Source: HyVt-337 sp964428895 (GTDB taxonomy: Bacteria; Planctomycetota; Phycisphaerae; SM23-33). From it: a stretch of 16,747 nt of DNA. The notes under the pieces are model-generated. The model was not told the origin of the DNA. It did no database searches and saw only the letters and a list, made by a program, of their open reading frames with translations. Both the position numbers and the translations under genes were made by a program. Within the stretch, counting starts at the first letter, position 1; each line of letters begins with the position of its first letter. Where the stretch lies: positions 1-16,747 of the forward strand of contig CAYRZU010000071.1 of the NCBI GenBank assembly GCA_964428895.1, given 5' to 3'. Positions 7,886 to 14,146 of this stretch are shown here, in pieces.

Positions 7886-8380
7886 CTACGGGGTCCTGGT
7901 ATCATAAACGCGAAAGCCACGGGCCTGGTAATTCGGCAGGGCCGCTTCATGGTCGCGGGTGCAGGTGTGGAGCCACACCCGTTCGACCGGGGTCCACGCC
8001 CAGGCAGCTTCAATGGCGGCCGTCAGCAGCGGCCCGCCCAGCCCCTGCCCAATGAACGGCGGCAGGAGGCCGAAGTAGAGGATCTCCACGTCCCGGTCCT
8101 GCTTTTCCAACTCGAAGTAGCCGACCGGCGTGCCATTCTGATAGCCGAGGTAGGTCCGCATCCCGTCGCGACAGACGTAGGCGGCCCATTGCTGGTCGGT
8201 CCAGACCAGCTTCTGCTTCCACCGCCCCTGCTGACCGACTTGCTGGTAGAAGAATCGATTCAGCGCCGGCAGCGGCGTGCCCATGTGCCGGACGGTCAGC
8301 TTCTCGGGCTCAACGTACTTGCCCCGAAGTTGCCCGGGATCCGTCATCTCCAGATACGTGATGGTTACGTTCTCAGTCAT
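7886..8380 (-). CDS. GNAT family N-acetyltransferase
   Basis: This is a 164-aa single-domain GNAT, normal length for the superfamily. It shows the GNAT core: GTPVGYFELEKQ (83-94, strand 4 region), then VEILYFGLLPPFIGQGLGGPLLTAAIE in two parts, with the acetyl-CoA pyrophosphate loop at IGQGLGGP (110-117; the usual final Gly/Ala of the Q-x-x-G-x-G/A motif is Pro117), and the late NYQARGFRVYD (150-160) typical of motif B. The substrate is unknown. Its ATG overlaps the sulfatase stop by 8 bp, so it is probably translated by coupling to that gene. It is followed by the long YghO-like GNAT on the same strand. It could be a second acyltransferase in the same pathway or an unrelated modifying enzyme. 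Confidence 0.85.
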   Translation of the reverse strand: MTENVTITYLEMTDPGQLRGKYVEPEKLTVRHMGTPLPALNRFFYQQVGQQGRWKQKLVWTDQQWAAYVCRDGMRTYLGYQNGTPVGYFELEKQDRDVEILYFGLLPPFIGQGLGGPLLTAAIEAAWAWTPVERVWLHTCTRDHEAALPNYQARGFRVYDTRTP

Positions 8381-9728
8381 AGAGCGCCATGATGTAGGGA
8401 TGATTGGGATCGTAGGTGGTCAGCGGCTTGGGGTCGTCGACCTGGCCGGGCGGGCGGCGGTTGGCGCCGGTGGTTTCGGTAATCGCGTCACCGAGATCGG
8501 CCCGGCAGGCCTCGGCCAGCTTATCCAGCTGTTCGACCACGTCCGGATGCTGCTCGATGAGGTTGATGGTCTCGCCGATGTCGGCCCGAAGATCGTACAG
8601 TTCTCGCCGCTCGACGTGCAGCTTCCACTTACCCGCCCGAACCGCTTCCAGCCGATCGCAGAGGTAGTAGAAGAACGCTTCGTACGGCGTCTCGGCCTCA
8701 GCGGGATTCAAGAGCAACTCGCGGATGTCCTTGCCGTCGATGATGCGGTCGTCCGGAGCGGCCGTCCCCGCCAGCGCCGCCAAGGTCGGCAAGAGGTCCA
8801 TCGACGTGCACATTGCCTCACACTCAGCCCCGGCCTTCAGCGCGCCGGGCCAGCGGACGATCAGCGGCAGGCGCTGGCCGCCTTCCCACGTTTCGCCCTT
8901 GGTGCCGCGAAGTGGGTCGTTGCTCCCCCCCCGGCCGGATGCTTCCGAACCGTTGTCGGACGTGAAGATCACGATTGTATTCTCATCCAATCCCAATCGC
9001 TTCAGTTCGTAAAGCAGACCACCCGCGGCCCAGTCGACGTGCTCGACCGCCGCCCCGTACTTGCCGTTCTCGGAAGCATCCAGGAACTGCTGCGGCGCGT
9101 AGATCGGCACGTGCACGTACATGTGAGCCAGGTACAGGAAGAACGGCTCGTCCTTCTTGTCGCGAATGAACTTCACGCACTCCTCCATATACCGCTCGGT
9201 CAGGGCGGCCTGGTCGGGCTGTTCCTGGATGACCTCTTCATCCCGCAGCAGCGGCAGCGGCGGGTAGTGGTTGAAGTCCTCGAACCACGTCATCAGACCC
9301 ATGTCGTTGGAGAACGGAATGCCGAAGTAGCTGTCGAAGCCATGCTTGGTCGGCAGGAACGGTTCCTGGTCCCCCAAGTGCCACTTGCCCACCAGCTTGG
9401 TCGCATAGCCCTGCCCCTTCAGCAACGTGGCGATGGTCTTTTCGTCGGGGTTGAGGCCCATCGACTGACCCGGAAACAACACCCAGTCGCCGTTGTCGAC
9501 ACGATCAAGGCCAACCCGCTGGGGATAGCAGCCCGTCATCATGGCCGCGCGCGACGGCGTGCAGACCGGGGCGGCCATGTAGAAATCGGTAAACCGCACG
9601 CCCTCGGCCGCCATGCGGTCCAGGTGCGGCGTCTTGTTGACGGGCGAGCCATAACAACCCACGTCGCCGTAACCGAGGTCGTCGCAATTGATGAGAATGA
9701 TGTTCGGACGGTCTTGCTGATCACGCAT
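8373..9728 (-). CDS. Type I sulfatase (arylsulfatase-like, formylglycine-dependent)
   Basis: This is a 451-aa sulfatase with the complete catalytic set: metal ligands Asp16 and Asp17 (NCDDLGYGD), the formylglycine signature CTPSR at 56-60 with Cys56 as the modified residue, GKWHLG (Lys115, His117), His206 (YVHVP), SDNG (Asp258, Asn259) and Lys277 (RGTKGETWEGG). It hydrolyses sulfate esters, probably on a carbohydrate; the substrate is not readable. The protein starts almost directly at the DRPNIILINCDD strand with no signal peptide, so a cytoplasmic location is predicted, unlike many planctomycete sulfatases. It would need a formylglycine-generating enzyme, not seen here. The ATG at 9728 is preferred over 9740 because GGAG lies 6 nt before it. 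It is divergent from the URO-D gene and overlaps the small GNAT by 8 bp. Confidence 0.93.
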   Translation of the reverse strand: MRDQQDRPNIILINCDDLGYGDVGCYGSPVNKTPHLDRMAAEGVRFTDFYMAAPVCTPSRAAMMTGCYPQRVGLDRVDNGDWVLFPGQSMGLNPDEKTIATLLKGQGYATKLVGKWHLGDQEPFLPTKHGFDSYFGIPFSNDMGLMTWFEDFNHYPPLPLLRDEEVIQEQPDQAALTERYMEECVKFIRDKKDEPFFLYLAHMYVHVPIYAPQQFLDASENGKYGAAVEHVDWAAGGLLYELKRLGLDENTIVIFTSDNGSEASGRGGSNDPLRGTKGETWEGGQRLPLIVRWPGALKAGAECEAMCTSMDLLPTLAALAGTAAPDDRIIDGKDIRELLLNPAEAETPYEAFFYYLCDRLEAVRAGKWKLHVERRELYDLRADIGETINLIEQHPDVVEQLDKLAEACRADLGDAITETTGANRRPPGQVDDPKPLTTYDPNHPYIMALYD

Positions 9729-9734
9729 CGTTGA

Positions 9735-9738
9735 CTCC
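9735..9738 (-). promoter_or_regulatory. Ribosome-binding site GGAG of the sulfatase gene
   Basis: GGAG on the minus strand with 6 nt spacing to the ATG at 9728-9726. It overlaps the alternative ATG at 9740-9738 and therefore favours the inner start. Confidence 0.6.
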
Positions 9739-9755
9739 ATTGTTGGCCCCGGCGG

Positions 9756-9784
9756 TTGCCGCCAGTCGCCAGAGGCTACATAAT
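9756..9784 (+). promoter_or_regulatory. Putative sigma70-type promoter for the URO-D/GH4 operon
   Basis: TTGCCG (9756-9761), a 17-bp spacer, then CATAAT (9779-9784), five of six matches to TATAAT. Transcription would start near 9791, about 28 nt before the GTG. A perfect inverted repeat GGCGG-TTG-CCGCC (9751-9763) overlaps the -35 and could be an operator; it also lies in the leader region of the divergent sulfatase gene. Confidence 0.5.
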
Positions 9785-9818
9785 CTCTGCCGACGCGTCC
9801 ACCAGCATCGGAGAGACT

Positions 9819-11021
9819 GTGACCGGCCGCCAACGAATACTGACAGCCCTGCGACACGAACAGCCCGATCGGGTCCCCCTCGACATCGGCGGCTTGGAGT
9901 CCTCCGGCGTCACCGCCATCGCCTACAACCGCCTGCGGGAGCACCTGGGCCTGGGACAAGGGGAGACGCAAGTCTTCGAGCCCTATCAGCAGGTGGCCAA
10001 GATCGAGGACGATCTTCTCCAAGCGTTGGATATCGACACTGCCCTGCTGGCCATCGAGCCCTTGGCGTGGCAGGACGCACAACTGCCGGACGGCTCTCCC
10101 TGCCAGATCCCGGCCAAGTGGGATCCGCAGCCCGACCCCGACGGCGGCTGGAACGTCTGCGACGGTGACGGCCACACCATCGCCCGCATGCCGGACGGTG
10201 GGTTCTACTTTGAGCCTGTCTATGCGCCGCTGGCCGACATTACCGATCCGGCCGAACTCGACGACCACCTCGACGCCATCGGCAGCTACGACTGGCCCGG
10301 CTTTGCCGATGAGACGCTCGACGACATCGCCGCCCGCGCGGAGAAGCTCTTCACCGAGACCGACCGGGCCATCGTCTTCAATTTGCAATGCCATCTCATG
10401 GCTGCGGGCATGTTCCTGCGCGGCTATGAGCAGTTCATGGTCGACCTGCTGGCCGACAAGCCCTTCGTCCATGGCTTCCTGCGACGGCTGACCGACGCCT
10501 ACAAGCAGCGAGTCGAGCAGACCCTCGCGCGACTCGACCCATTCATCCAGGTCGTGCTGGTCAACGACGACCTCGGCACGCAGAACGGGTCGATCACCTC
10601 GCCGGCCACCTACCGAGAGATGATCCTGCCCTACCAGCGAGAACTGTTCAGCCACATCAAGCAATACACCAATGCGTTCCTGCTGCTGCACTCCTGCGGA
10701 TCGGTGGTCGAATTCATTCCGGACCTGCTCGATGCCGGCGTCGACGCCCTCAACCCGGTGCAGGTCTCGGCCGCGGGCATGGACTCGGCCGAACTCAAGA
10801 AACGATTCGGCGACCGACTCACCTTCTGGGGCGGCGGCTGCGATACCCAGCACGTGCTGGGCGGCGGCTCGCCGGCAGATGTGGCCCCCGAGGTCCGCCG
10901 CCGCGTGGCCGACTTCGCTCCCGGAGGCGGCTTCGTTTTCACCCAGGTACACAACATTCAACCCGACGTTCCCCCGGCTAACATTGTGGCCATGGTCGAC
11001 GCGCTGCGACAGTGCAGCTAG
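9819..11021 (+). CDS. Uroporphyrinogen decarboxylase (URO-D) superfamily protein, methyltransferase-like
   Basis: This 400-aa protein has the URO-D/MtaA-type barrel: start TGRQRILTALRHEQPDRVPLDIGG, LLADKPFVHGFLRRLTDAYKQ (211-230), NDDLGTQNGSITSP (249-262), LLLHSCGSVVEFIPDLLDAGVDALNPVQ (288-315, the conserved repeat region), and WGGGCDTQHVL (337-347). His291, Cys293 and Cys341 match the H-x-C...C zinc site of cobalamin-dependent methyltransferases in this superfamily. With a glycosidase and a sulfatase next door, a catabolic or methyl-transfer role is likelier than heme synthesis (inference). I chose the GTG at 9819 because GGAG lies 5 nt upstream; the open frame back to a TTG at 9756 covers the promoter. 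The GH4 gene follows after 24 bp, so the two form an operon. Confidence 0.87.
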   Translation: MTGRQRILTALRHEQPDRVPLDIGGLESSGVTAIAYNRLREHLGLGQGETQVFEPYQQVAKIEDDLLQALDIDTALLAIEPLAWQDAQLPDGSPCQIPAKWDPQPDPDGGWNVCDGDGHTIARMPDGGFYFEPVYAPLADITDPAELDDHLDAIGSYDWPGFADETLDDIAARAEKLFTETDRAIVFNLQCHLMAAGMFLRGYEQFMVDLLADKPFVHGFLRRLTDAYKQRVEQTLARLDPFIQVVLVNDDLGTQNGSITSPATYREMILPYQRELFSHIKQYTNAFLLLHSCGSVVEFIPDLLDAGVDALNPVQVSAAGMDSAELKKRFGDRLTFWGGGCDTQHVLGGGSPADVAPEVRRRVADFAPGGGFVFTQVHNIQPDVPPANIVAMVDALRQCS

Positions 11022-11045
11022 GCCCGCCAGCAAGGAGATTCCAAC

Positions 11046-12563
11046 GTGGCAATCAAGGTAGCTTTCATCGGGGCCGGTAGCGTGGGATTCACGCGCGGGC
11101 TGTTTCGCGACATTCTGGCCGTGCCGGAGCTGGCCGACACGGTCTTCGGCATGACCGATATCTCCAAGCGCAACTTGGACATGGTGGCTAAGCTCTGCCA
11201 GGCCGACATCAAGACCAACAAGCTGCCGGCCAGAATCATCGCCACCACCGACCGCCGCAAAGCGCTCGACGGGGCCGACTACGTGATCAACTGCACCCGC
11301 ATCGGTGGGCTGGACGCGTTCAAGCTCGACATCGATATCCCGCTCAAGTACGGCATCGATCAGTGCGTGGGCGATACGCTCTGTGCGGGCGGCATCATGT
11401 ACGGCCAGCGGAACATCCCGCAGATCCTGGCCTTCTGCGACGACATCCGGGCGGTTGCCAACGACTCCCTGCTCCTGAACTACGCCAACCCCAACGCCAT
11501 GAACACCTGGGCGGCCAACACCTACGGCGACGTGCCCACCATCGGCCTTTGTCACGGCGTGATGGGCGGCCATCACCAAATCGCCGAGGTCATCGGCCTG
11601 CTGGTTAACGCCCGCAAGAAGCCCGGCTCGAAAGGCTACGTCCCGGTCACCGCCGACGAGGTCGATATCATCTGCGCCGGCATCAATCACCAGACCTGGT
11701 ACGTCCAAGTGCTCTACGCCGGCGAGGACTGGACGCCGCGATTGCTGGAAGGCTTCGAGGCCCACCCGGTCTTCAGTCAGAGCGAGAAGGTCCGCATCGA
11801 CATGCTCCGCCGCTTCGGCTACTACTCCACCGAATCGAACGGCCATCTGTCCGAATACGTGCCCTGGTACCGCAAGCGGACCAAGGACATCCGCAAGTGG
11901 ATCAAGATGGGCAACTGGATCGACGGCGAGACCGGCGGCTACCTGCGAGTCTGCGAAGAGAGTCGCAACTGGTTCAAGACGTCCTTCCCGAAGGACCTGG
12001 CCGCCGGCGGCAAACCCATTACCCCCAAGGGTCGTGGCGGCGAGCACGGCAGCTACATCATCGAAGGCCTGGAGACCGGCCGACGCTATCGCGGCCACTT
12101 CAACGTGATCAACAATCACTGCATTTCCAACCTGCCGGCCGACTGCGTGGTGGAAGTGCCCGGCTACGTTGACGGCAACGGCGTGAGCATCCCGGCCGTC
12201 GGCAACTTGCCGCTGGGCTGTGCGGCCGTCTGCAGCGCATCGGTCCACGTGCAACGCATGGCCGTCGAGGCGGCCGTCAATGCCGACGTCGACCTGCTCA
12301 AGCAAGCGATGATGATGGACCCCCTGACCGGGGCCGTCTGCGACCCCGAGGAAATCTCCCAAATGACCGACGAGATGCTCATCGCCCAACGCCGCTGGCT
12401 GCCGCAGTACGACGAAGCGATTCCGGCCGCCCGCAAACGCCTGGCGCGAGCCAAGGCCACCCGGACCTACAAAGGCATACACTCCACCAAAGGCGCTGCG
12501 AGATTGGTCACCAAGGCCGCCCGCAAGAAGACAGCCAAAGCCGACGCCAAAAAGCGCCGCTAG
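11046..12563 (+). CDS. GH4 family glycosidase (alpha-galactosidase/alpha-glucosidase-like, NAD- and Mn-dependent)
   Basis: This is a 505-aa member of glycoside hydrolase family 4, whose enzymes use NAD+ and a divalent metal in an oxidation-elimination mechanism. Seen are the dinucleotide motif FIGAGSVGFTRGLFRDIL (7-24), NCTRIGG (82-88), VGDTLCAGGIMYGQRNIP (108-125), NYANPNAMNTWA (145-156), the metal site GLCHGVMGG with Cys169, and AGINHQTW with His215; SNGHLSEYVPWY follows at 264-275. Family length is usually 430-480 aa. The extra C-terminus from about residue 462 is very basic (Lys/Arg/Ala repeats to KKRR), which is unusual. The start GTG at 11046 has a perfect AAGGAG with 8 nt spacing. It is second in the operon with the URO-D-like gene. 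No signal peptide, so it probably acts on imported sugars or their phosphates. The exact sugar specificity is not determined. Confidence 0.92.
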   Translation: MAIKVAFIGAGSVGFTRGLFRDILAVPELADTVFGMTDISKRNLDMVAKLCQADIKTNKLPARIIATTDRRKALDGADYVINCTRIGGLDAFKLDIDIPLKYGIDQCVGDTLCAGGIMYGQRNIPQILAFCDDIRAVANDSLLLNYANPNAMNTWAANTYGDVPTIGLCHGVMGGHHQIAEVIGLLVNARKKPGSKGYVPVTADEVDIICAGINHQTWYVQVLYAGEDWTPRLLEGFEAHPVFSQSEKVRIDMLRRFGYYSTESNGHLSEYVPWYRKRTKDIRKWIKMGNWIDGETGGYLRVCEESRNWFKTSFPKDLAAGGKPITPKGRGGEHGSYIIEGLETGRRYRGHFNVINNHCISNLPADCVVEVPGYVDGNGVSIPAVGNLPLGCAAVCSASVHVQRMAVEAAVNADVDLLKQAMMMDPLTGAVCDPEEISQMTDEMLIAQRRWLPQYDEAIPAARKRLARAKATRTYKGIHSTKGAARLVTKAARKKTAKADAKKRR

Positions 12564-12617
12564 AGCCGCGCCGACACCACCCCGACAACCAGCCAATCCT
12601 CGCGCTGAGACATGCAT

Positions 12618-12678
12618 TGAACACCCCCTGAACAAAGCCGAACATCTCCGAACATTTCCGAACAAGACCGAACACGCG
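12618..12678 (+). repeat. Short direct repeat array, 10-bp period (YGAACANNNC)
   Basis: The hexamer YGAACA begins at 12618, 12629, 12639, 12649, 12659 and 12669. The last five are exactly 10 bp apart and the first is 11 bp before the second. The three to four bases between them vary (CCCCC, AAGC, TCTC, TTTC, AGAC). Read on the minus strand the unit is TGTTCGG. Confidence 0.75.
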
Positions 12679-12689
12679 CGCCCCGGGTA

Positions 12690-12722
12690 GCGCCCCGCGC
12701 GCAACAACCCAGCGCGGGGCGC
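12690..12722. terminator. Strong GC-rich hairpin downstream of the GH4 gene
   Basis: Perfect 11-bp arms GCGCCCCGCGC (12690-12700) and GCGCGGGGCGC (12712-12722) enclose an 11-nt loop. A competing pairing exists: GCGCGCCCC (12676-12684) with GGGGCGCGC (12716-12724). No T-run follows on either strand and the hairpin is 127 bp after the GH4 stop, so an intrinsic terminator is possible but not certain. Confidence 0.35.
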
Positions 12723-12927
12723 GCCCCCAGACACATTGGCCCCCTCACTCTCGCTCCGGAAGTATACGCTTACACCAACTGACCCGTTTGCCCCCGCTGA
12801 CCGCCGTGTAAGTTAAGATTGCGTCCGCGGCAGATGCGACAGTATGGTCACGGGCTATTCCAACATTTGGGGGCGGGAACAAGCGGGGACGGTTATCGTC
12901 TGTAAGCGGCATCACGGTTGAAGCGCC

Positions 12928-12956
12928 GCGTGCGTAGCTAAGCTACGCACCCCACC
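12928..12956 (-). repeat. Palindromic intergenic repeat, copy A (reverse orientation)
   Basis: Core arms GTGCGTAGCT (12930-12939) and AGCTACGCAC (12941-12950) around one base. Read on the minus strand, the whole 29 bp matches copies B and C with about three differences, including the asymmetric GGTnGGG flank. It lies just upstream of the first lipoprotein gene. Confidence 0.75.
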
Positions 12957-12981
12957 AAGTGTGGGACGAAAGGTTGGTCAA

Positions 12982-13494
12982 ATGAGAACGACGTTACTTC
13001 TTGTTATGGCGTTATCGATCTCATCTTGCAGCATGCCATCTGACGGGATGGCTCGTTCCCTGCCGGAATCACGGTTTCCGTGTATTGACGGTGAATTCGA
13101 CAAGGCCCAATACATAGACCTCGCCGCGATTGAAGCCAGAAAGGAACAAGCAACGTTCGATGCGTATCGAGAGGACCCGGGCCAAATGGATCGCCTCTAC
13201 ATTAGGTACTCCCCGCTGGCTGACTCGGGGGTGGAGTTGGAGCGCGTTACCCATGGGCAAGTCGCATGGCGAATCTATGCGGACAGCATGAAGACGAATT
13301 TTCACACTGAATATGATCACGAGGTGTTCCTACGCGTTGAAGGCGGGATCGTGTTCCTTGCGAGTGAAGGCAGCGCTGGAACCTTCGAGGAGGAACGTCG
13401 GGTCGACACGGGGGAACTGATCACCCGTACCGTAAGCCGTAGCGCCTATTTCGAGGAATTCATGTGGGACCCGCACGAGGAGGAAGCCGACTGA
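12982..13494 (+). CDS. Putative lipoprotein of unknown function
   Basis: I do not recognise a family. The 170-aa product starts MRTTLLLVMALSISSC, a short lipoprotein signal peptide with lipobox ISSC and lipidated Cys16, so it should be anchored in the membrane after export. The rest is soluble and acidic (for example FDKAQYIDLAAIEARKEQ and the C-terminal WDPHEEEAD), probably one small globular domain. The ATG at 12982 has AAAGG 8 nt upstream; a GTG at 12961 is in frame but spoils the signal peptide. Base composition is less GC-rich than the flanking enzymes, which may hint at a different origin. Palindromic repeats flank it on both sides (copies A and B), and another small lipoprotein follows. 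Confidence 0.75.
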   Translation: MRTTLLLVMALSISSCSMPSDGMARSLPESRFPCIDGEFDKAQYIDLAAIEARKEQATFDAYREDPGQMDRLYIRYSPLADSGVELERVTHGQVAWRIYADSMKTNFHTEYDHEVFLRVEGGIVFLASEGSAGTFEEERRVDTGELITRTVSRSAYFEEFMWDPHEEEAD

Positions 13495-13501
13495 TTGAGT
13501 T

Positions 13502-13530
13502 GGTAGGGTGCGTAGCTGTGCTACGCACGC
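13502..13530 (+). repeat. Palindromic intergenic repeat, copy B
   Basis: Starts GGTAGG; arms GTGCGTAGC (13508-13516) and GCTACGCAC (13520-13528) around TGT. It differs from copy C at a single base of 29. It sits 7 bp after the stop of one lipoprotein gene and about 40 bp before the next, so it would form a hairpin between the two. Confidence 0.85.
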
Positions 13531-13569
13531 CGCAGGCTTGGGGCATAGAGATCGATGAAGGAAAGCATG

Positions 13570-14088
13570 ATGAAGCTACTACCCATGATTGCTGTCGTGA
13601 TCGGATGGATGATGGCCGGTTGCTCCCAGCCGATGCCGGACCGGCCGCCGTTGGTTGGGCCGGATGTGAGAACGTGGCGGCTGGAACGGCCTGCGGAATC
13701 TGAACGGCAGAACCAGATTGAGATCCGTGAAGACGGCACGGACAAAGCAATCGTGGGCTACTTGAACACGATGTCGAAGGGAAAGGACTCGCTCGTTGGC
13801 CAATGGGAGCGCGTGCCCAGCCGCCTCATCCATAGCTTTCATGGGAACTGGACACTGGATCTGTTACCCGACGGCCAAGCGGGACTTCGGGCCCTCCACG
13901 GATCGGAATGGCTTCCCGATTCCCCCGACCATGTCCGCGCCATGACCGGCAAAGCCCATCTTGTTGGCCACTGGAAACCGACCGGTCACCGAAGGGGAAT
14001 TGTCACCCTCAGGCCGGCCCCGGATCATCCCGACGGACTCCCGCCATGCTTCTGCCCCCAGGTCTCCTGGCCCGCCCGAGAGGATTGA
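13570..14088 (+). CDS. Putative lipoprotein of unknown function
   Basis: A 172-aa product starting MKLLPMIAVVIGWMMAGC: basic start, hydrophobic core, and lipobox MAGC with Cys18, so an exported lipoprotein. The mature part begins with a Pro-rich linker (SQPMPDRPPLVGPD), then a domain with FHGNWTLDLLPDGQAGLRA and LVGHWKPTGHRRGIVTL, two similar W-containing strands that may form a small beta structure; the tail has CFCPQVSW. No family recognised. Start choice: ATGs at 13555, 13567 and 13570 are all in frame; AAGGA at 13558-13562 suits 13570 best (7 nt) and gives the cleanest signal peptide. It follows another lipoprotein gene on the same strand with repeat copy B between, and is followed by copy C. 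Confidence 0.72.
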   Translation: MKLLPMIAVVIGWMMAGCSQPMPDRPPLVGPDVRTWRLERPAESERQNQIEIREDGTDKAIVGYLNTMSKGKDSLVGQWERVPSRLIHSFHGNWTLDLLPDGQAGLRALHGSEWLPDSPDHVRAMTGKAHLVGHWKPTGHRRGIVTLRPAPDHPDGLPPCFCPQVSWPARED

Positions 14089-14112
14089 GGGGACACGGCG
14101 CCTAATCAGACC

Positions 14113-14141
14113 GGTAGGGTGCGTAGCTCTGCTACGCACGC
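14113..14141 (+). repeat. Palindromic intergenic repeat, copy C
   Basis: Starts GGTAGG; arms GTGCGTAGC (14119-14127) and GCTACGCAC (14131-14139) around TCT. It lies in the 58-bp gap between two convergent lipoprotein genes, a place where it could act as a bidirectional hairpin, although no T-run is present. Confidence 0.85.
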
Positions 14142-14146
14142 TGAAG

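Larger units (their letters stand above)
12564..12981. other. Intergenic region with direct repeats, GC hairpin and palindromic repeat
   Basis: These 418 bases hold, in order, a 10-bp-phased repeat array, a GC-rich inverted repeat, about 170 bp without recognised structure, and palindromic repeat copy A. A weak promoter-like pair for the lipoprotein gene is TTGCGT (12819-12824), an 18-bp spacer and TATGGT (12843-12848). A small hairpin CCCAC-CAAGT-GTGGG (12951-12965) lies just before the ribosome-binding site of that gene. No coding frame is convincing. Confidence 0.5.

Noticed and set aside
8277..9734. 485-codon plus-strand open frame
   Set aside because: It mirrors the sulfatase gene on the other strand; the sulfatase has all catalytic motifs while this frame has no recognisable domain.
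9819..11021. True heme-pathway uroporphyrinogen decarboxylase (hemE)
   Set aside because: The protein is longer than usual HemE, has the methyltransferase-type H-x-C...C residues and sits beside a glycosidase rather than heme genes.
12618..12678. Possible CRISPR array
   Set aside because: The units are 6-7 bp with 3-4 bp gaps, far too short for CRISPR repeats and spacers, and no cas genes are present.
9729..12734. Minus-strand frame that stays open about 1000 codons upstream of the sulfatase start, suggesting a 1453-aa protein
   Set aside because: It is antisense to the well-supported URO-D-like and GH4 genes, reads as low-complexity Val/Gly/Asp-rich sequence typical of a GC-rich shadow frame, and the sulfatase has its own ribosome-binding site and normal family start at 9728.
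12872..12900. Transposase-linked terminal motif (AACAAGCGGGGACGGTT-like string)
   Set aside because: Only faintly similar to motifs near REP-type transposases; no partner repeat and no transposase gene in the window.
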